A stretch of DNA of 64,000 nt, taken from the NCBI GenBank assembly GCA_022484565.1, contig JAKVKZ010000001.1:37076-101075 (forward strand), in the 5' to 3' direction. Position numbers and translations under genes: made by a program. The number at the start of each line of letters is the position of its first letter. Position 1 is the stretch's first letter. Positions 61,384-64,000 of this stretch are shown here, piece after piece. Below the pieces are notes generated by a model. It was not told the DNA's origin. It searched no databases and saw only the letters and a program-made list of their open reading frames with translations. Origin of the DNA: Muribaculaceae bacterium. GTDB taxonomy: Bacteria > Bacteroidota > Bacteroidia > Bacteroidales > Muribaculaceae.

Positions 61384-62301
61384 ATGCTGAGTTATGGTGT
61401 TATAGGAACTGGAGCTATAGGCGGTTACTATGGTGGAATGCTTGCCCGAGGTGGTAAGGATGTGCATTTTCTGTTGCATCATGATTATGAGTATGTGAAA
61501 GCCCATGGATTGCAAATTGATTCTGTCAATGGGAACTTCCATCTTGATGGAATTAATGTTTATGCTGATTCAGCCGAGATGCCGAAGTGCGATGTAGTGC
61601 TTGTGTGCCTTAAAACTGTCAATAATTTCCGGCTTGCTGAAATGTTGCCGCATTTATTGCATGAACATACTTTGGTAATTTTGATTCAGAATGGAATAGG
61701 CCTTGAAGCGGATTTGCATGAAACTTTTCCTAATCTGCCTATTGCCGCTGGATTGGCATTTATATGCAGCGGTAAAGTTGGCCTTGGGCATATCAGCCAT
61801 CAGGATTATGGCAAACTCACTATTGCACCGTTTTGTGCTGGTGCTGACGAAGTTATAGCGGACGTAATTCGTGATTTCACTGAAGTAGGTGTTGAGGCTG
61901 TCACTGCTTGCTATGCTGAATCCCGTTGGAAAAAGGCGGTTTGGAACATTCCGTTCAATGGAATGACAGTTGCGCTTGACACTACCACCAACTTACTGCT
62001 TGCTAATAATGACACTGAACATCTTATCCGAGAGTTGATGCTTGAGGTGATTCATGCTGGTAATGCGGCTGGAGTTGAGCATCCTATTCCTGATTCATTT
62101 GCTGATGTTATGATAGCGTCCACCAAGGTAATGACGCCATATTCACCAAGTATGAAGTTGGATTACGATAATCGCAGGCCAATGGAGATTTATTATCTTT
62201 ATTCACGTCCGATTCTTGAAGCGCATAAGGTAAATGTGGATATGCCGAAAGTTTCTATGCTTGAAAATATGCTGAAATTCATTCAAAAAGAAAAATATTG
62301 A
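61384..62301 (+). CDS. Ketopantoate reductase family protein
   Basis: The 305-residue protein starts with a Rossmann motif GVIGTGAIGGYYGGMLARGG (about 5-24) and has the family's VLVCLKTVNN and a catalytic lysine in WKKAVWNIPFNGM (about 188-200). The final part is the helical substrate domain. It would reduce 2-dehydropantoate to pantoate with NADPH for coenzyme A synthesis. Many genomes carry several related proteins of other specificity, so PanE activity is probable, not certain. It is the last gene of the run before the tRNA. Confidence 0.8.
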   Translation: MLSYGVIGTGAIGGYYGGMLARGGKDVHFLLHHDYEYVKAHGLQIDSVNGNFHLDGINVYADSAEMPKCDVVLVCLKTVNNFRLAEMLPHLLHEHTLVILIQNGIGLEADLHETFPNLPIAAGLAFICSGKVGLGHISHQDYGKLTIAPFCAGADEVIADVIRDFTEVGVEAVTACYAESRWKKAVWNIPFNGMTVALDTTTNLLLANNDTEHLIRELMLEVIHAGNAAGVEHPIPDSFADVMIASTKVMTPYSPSMKLDYDNRRPMEIYYLYSRPILEAHKVNVDMPKVSMLENMLKFIQKEKY

Positions 62302-62320
62302 ATTTTTAGCCTTTAAAAAA

Positions 62321-62352
62321 TTTGCGGATTCAAGGAATTTGAACTACCTTTG
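62321..62352 (+). promoter_or_regulatory. Bacteroidota-type promoter of the tRNA gene
   Basis: TTTG at 62321-62324 and TACCTTTG at 62345-62352 are 20 bases apart. Transcription would start near 62359, 18 bases before the mature tRNA. Confidence 0.8.
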
Positions 62353-62376
62353 CAACACTTTTACAAGGAACACCTT

Positions 62377-62451
62377 GGGCGTTTAGCTCAGCTGGTTCAG
62401 AGCATCTGCCCTACAAGCAGAGGGTCGGCGGTCCGAATCCGTCAACGCCCA
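62377..62451 (+). tRNA. tRNA-Val (anticodon UAC) with unusual C33 and C55
   Basis: The 75-base cloverleaf folds cleanly: acceptor GGGCGTT with AACGCCC, D stem GCTC/GAGC, anticodon stem TCTGC/GCAGA and T stem GGCGG/CCGTC. The anticodon loop is CCTACAA, so the anticodon is TAC (valine) at 62412-62414, but position 33 is C instead of the nearly invariant U. The T loop is TCCGAAT, with C where the invariant U55 should be. The CCA end is not encoded (ACA follows). It has its own promoter and terminator. It may be a working variant or a decaying copy. Confidence 0.85.
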
Positions 62452-62452
62452 C

Positions 62453-62503
62453 AAGAAAGGACAAAACCGCAATTTGGTTTTGTCCTTTCTTTCAGTTCTT
62501 TTT
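62453..62503 (+). terminator. Strong terminator after the tRNA
   Basis: AAGAAAGGACAAAACC pairs perfectly over 16 bases with GGTTTTGTCCTTTCTT (loop of 7), followed by TCAGTTCTTTTTC. It begins two bases after the mature tRNA end. Confidence 0.9.
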
Positions 62504-62549
62504 CGTTCTAAATCCCGCAAAATAGTGCTAAATAGTTTGTTGTGGTTTT

Positions 62550-62816
62550 CTATTGTTCTTTTATCTGCTTCTCAATGATGCGTGATATCTCATCAAAGAA
62601 ATTGTTCTCAAGAATAACAGAAATTTTGCGCAACAGTTCCGTATCAATGGATTTGCGGTGGAAGATGTTGTAGATGTTGGCACGCTCATAATGCATTTGC
62701 TTTGCCAACCATGACACATTTAATCCTTTGGATTTTAAAACAGTAGCTATACGGCTACCTACGTCGATTGTGTTCGAGTCGTCGTCATTCATACTAATAA
62801 TATTTATTTTATTCAT
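62550..62816 (-). CDS. Small HTH (XRE-like) DNA-binding protein, copy 1
   Basis: I use the ATG at 62816, because the upstream TTG at 62858 lies in the promoter's -7 element; a further ATG at 62792 is possible. The 88-residue protein has a helix-turn-helix core: VSWLAKQMHYERANIYNIFH with RKSIDTELLRKISVILENNF. The pattern is like XRE/Cro regulators with a shortened tail. It closely resembles the gene at 62974-63192. The target is unknown; self-regulation through nearby palindromes is plausible. Confidence 0.75.
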   Translation of the reverse strand: MNKINIISMNDDDSNTIDVGSRIATVLKSKGLNVSWLAKQMHYERANIYNIFHRKSIDTELLRKISVILENNFFDEISRIIEKQIKEQ

Positions 62817-62855
62817 ACTATGCCATTCTGCATTTTGCAGTGGCTTTTTCCATTG

Positions 62856-62887
62856 CAAAGATAAGTGTTTTCTATTAGTTTTTGCAA
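62856..62887 (-). promoter_or_regulatory. Promoter of HTH copy 1
   Basis: On the minus strand TTG (62887-62885) and TATCTTTG (62863-62856) are 21 bases apart. The transcript would start near 62849, about 33 bases before the ATG at 62816. Confidence 0.65.
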
Positions 62888-62973
62888 GTGTTTAGACAAA
62901 AATCTTACCTTGCAAAATCATTTATTAATTAAAAATTGATTTCACAGAGTATTAAGATTGGTTTATTTCAATT

Positions 62974-63192
62974 TTATAATTCTTTGTCGCTGTTCTCAAA
63001 ATCGTTAGCAAGGTCAAAGAAAAAATTATATTTCAAAAGTACTGAAAGTTTTCGTAGCAATTCAGTGTCGATGGACTTACGCCGGAAAATGTTATACACA
63101 TTTGCCCGCTCATAGTTCATTTGTGTAGCAAGCCATGCCACTGATCTTCCCTGCATGTTTACGACTTCCTTTATTCTTTTTCCGATTAACAT
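62974..63192 (-). CDS. Small HTH (XRE-like) DNA-binding protein, copy 2
   Basis: The 72-residue protein shares the core of copy 1: VAWLATQMNYERANVYNIFR, then RKSIDTELLRKLSVLLKYNF. Most differences are conservative, so the pair arose by duplication and both are under constraint. It has a shorter N terminus and an acidic end (FENSDKEL). No clean promoter is visible upstream, where several palindromes lie instead (63280-63400). Confidence 0.75.
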   Translation of the reverse strand: MLIGKRIKEVVNMQGRSVAWLATQMNYERANVYNIFRRKSIDTELLRKLSVLLKYNFFFDLANDFENSDKEL

Positions 63193-63602
63193 AATAGTAT
63201 TAATCTATGTGGTTATATAGTATTTGGTCGTGTAAAAATAATGAAAGAATTGCATATTCCGTTGAAAAAAATTAAAATTTATTATAGAGTATAAAAAATT
63301 TATACATATCGTAAAATAATATTTTACACTGCTGCTTATTTGGGGATATTTTCTATCCTTTTCATCCATTTTTATGAGCTAAATGGATGAAAAATTGGAA
63401 GTGCGAATACATTAGGATGCAGAAGGAAAATAGAGAAAACAATATACGAATCAGGGATAAGAGAATGCAGATTCACAATAGAAGTGCAACAACGGAGCGC
63501 CAGTGGAAGTGAAAATTAATATGAAACACACACCGCTGGAGCGCCAAGCGGCAAGGGGCGAGTAGCCCCGCCGAGCGTCAACAAGCAATGCAAAAAAAAG
63601 AA
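63193..63602. other. Palindrome-rich, gene-free gap between HTH copy 2 and the insertion sequence
   Basis: No supported gene lies here. The left part is very AT-rich and holds GTATAAA-AAA-TTTATAC (63290-63306), GTAAAAT-AAT-ATTTTAC (63311-63327) and the inverted repeat at 63359. From about 63490 it becomes GC-rich with two neighbouring hairpins, CCGCTGG/CCA-GCGG (63533-63551) and CGGC-GGGGC/GCCCC-GCCG (63549-63573), just before the IS end. Confidence 0.5.
63359..63393. repeat. 13-base perfect inverted repeat
   Basis: TTTTCATCCATTT and AAATGGATGAAAA flank a 9-base centre. No T run follows on either strand, so an operator is more likely than a terminator. It is about 170 bases upstream of HTH copy 2. 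Confidence 0.6.
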
Positions 63603-63630
63603 GAGGGTGTGTCAAAACGATGCATCCTCT
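63592..63630 (-). terminator. Terminator at the end of the transposase gene
   Basis: Read on the minus strand, AAGAGG and CCTCTT form a stem that is followed by CTTTTTTTT. It lies about 40 bases past the transposase stop and overlaps the IS end. Confidence 0.55.
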
Positions 63631-64000
63631 TTTAATATATATGGCAATTTTCATTAATTAGATAATTATACTTTATGCAGCTTTATTTTCAGAGAATTGG
63701 CAAAATGAAGTTCTATAGAGGTATAATAGAAAGCCATAAATAGTCTTTGATGCGTCCGAAACAGTTTTATTGGCGGTTTCCGGCTGTATGTTCTCTACCA
63801 TTTTGCACATCTTCTTTATATTGAATGCCATGGCGAAGAAGGCAAAGTCCATAGTGACTTTATCTTTGCCGGCGTGTCTGAAGCGCCGGTATGCCATATT
63901 GTACTTCATCTGCCCGAAAACGGCTTCGGGTTCTATGCACCGCCTGCCTCTGTGTTTAAGCCCTTCTTCTGACAGCAGTCTTTCACGTGCTTTTTTCTTG
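63603..64000 (-). mobile_element. IS1182-family insertion sequence, one end only
   Basis: GAGGGTGTGTCAAAACG at 63603 looks like the terminal inverted repeat seen at the ends of IS1182-type elements, and the transposase reads toward it. The element leaves the window at 64000, so the other end and the target duplication cannot be seen. Confidence 0.7.
63673..63999 (-). CDS. IS1182-family transposase, C-terminal fragment
   Basis: The frame continues beyond the window edge, so only the last 108 residues are present. They include RRCIEPEAVFGQMKYNMAYR and FRHAGKDKVTMDFAFFAMAF with NIKKM, the typical end of DDE transposases of the IS1182/IS5-like type, where the glutamate in EPEAVFG is the third catalytic residue. 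No frameshift is seen in the part shown, so the element may be intact. Confidence 0.85.
   Translation of the reverse strand, partial: KKKARERLLSEEGLKHRGRRCIEPEAVFGQMKYNMAYRRFRHAGKDKVTMDFAFFAMAFNIKKMCKMVENIQPETANKTVSDASKTIYGFLLYLYRTSFCQFSENKAA

Noticed and set aside
62453..62503. Attachment site of an integrated element at the tRNA 3' end
   Set aside because: I found no second copy of the tRNA 3' sequence and no integrase within the window; the sequence after the tRNA is explained by a terminator.
63451..63654. A 67-codon minus-strand frame across the IS boundary
   Set aside because: It crosses the inverted repeat and the GC-rich hairpins and resembles no protein I know.

Overview
The window reads as a chromosome segment of a member of the Bacteroidales (Bacteroidota). 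The evidence is many lipoproteins and signal peptides, AmpG-, NamZ-, MurTKQ- and PorT-type proteins with close Bacteroidales relatives, a type IX secretion tail, and repeated matches to the Bacteroidota promoter (TTTG, 19-21 bases, TAnnTTTG) with almost no Shine-Dalgarno sites. A gut lineage such as Muribaculaceae is a reasonable guess but is not proven by the sequence.

Layout. 1-1760: end of the complex I operon (nuoM fragment, nuoN). 1785-10081, minus strand: a DUF3108 protein, a PfkB sugar kinase, and seven tightly packed exported proteins of unknown function that fall into three families of local duplicates. 10082-10568: divergent control region with a four-fold inverted repeat and a good promoter. 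10569-15978, plus strand: a PD40 propeller protein, a secreted N-acetylmuramoyl-L-alanine amidase with a type IX secretion tail, a BadF-type sugar kinase and an unknown exported protein.

16262-34217 is a 12-gene, same-strand, nearly gapless run that looks like a peptidoglycan-harvesting operon. It holds an amidase-like exported enzyme, two tandem GT2 glycosyltransferases, a HIT-like DUF4922 protein, a SpoIID-type protein, an AmpG-like transporter with a large insert, a NamZ exo-muramidase, a FAD/Fe-S oxidase, a MurT-like membrane protein, a MurK-like kinase, the MurQ etherase and an SGNH hydrolase. Wall fragments would be cut outside, imported, phosphorylated and converted by MurQ to GlcNAc-6-phosphate plus D-lactate, and the oxidase would burn the D-lactate. 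The GT2 pair, DUF4922 and the signal-less SpoIID protein have no clear place in known recycling and are the best candidate for something undescribed.

34534-36131, minus strand: a metal-binding lipoprotein and ABC ATPase without a permease. 36255-42398: GNAT, Lrp/AsnC regulator, inositol-monophosphatase-like enzyme, an array of small beta-barrel proteins (one dead, two intact) and PriA. 42530-52944: S41 protease, M20 hydrolase, a sulfatase-modifying-factor-like protein, a tricorn-type protease, glutamine synthetase, and a VanX-like D-Ala-D-Ala dipeptidase with a DUF6804 membrane protein. 53564-62301: two housekeeping runs (DUF5106 protein, DoxX, MnmA; then bifunctional-nuclease family, nucleoside transporter, RsmE, KdsA, TPR protein, ketopantoate-reductase family).

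62321-64000 is accessory: a tRNA-Val(UAC) with unusual bases, two paralogous small HTH proteins, palindromes, and the end of an IS1182-family insertion sequence that runs off the window. Local gene duplication recurs across the whole window.
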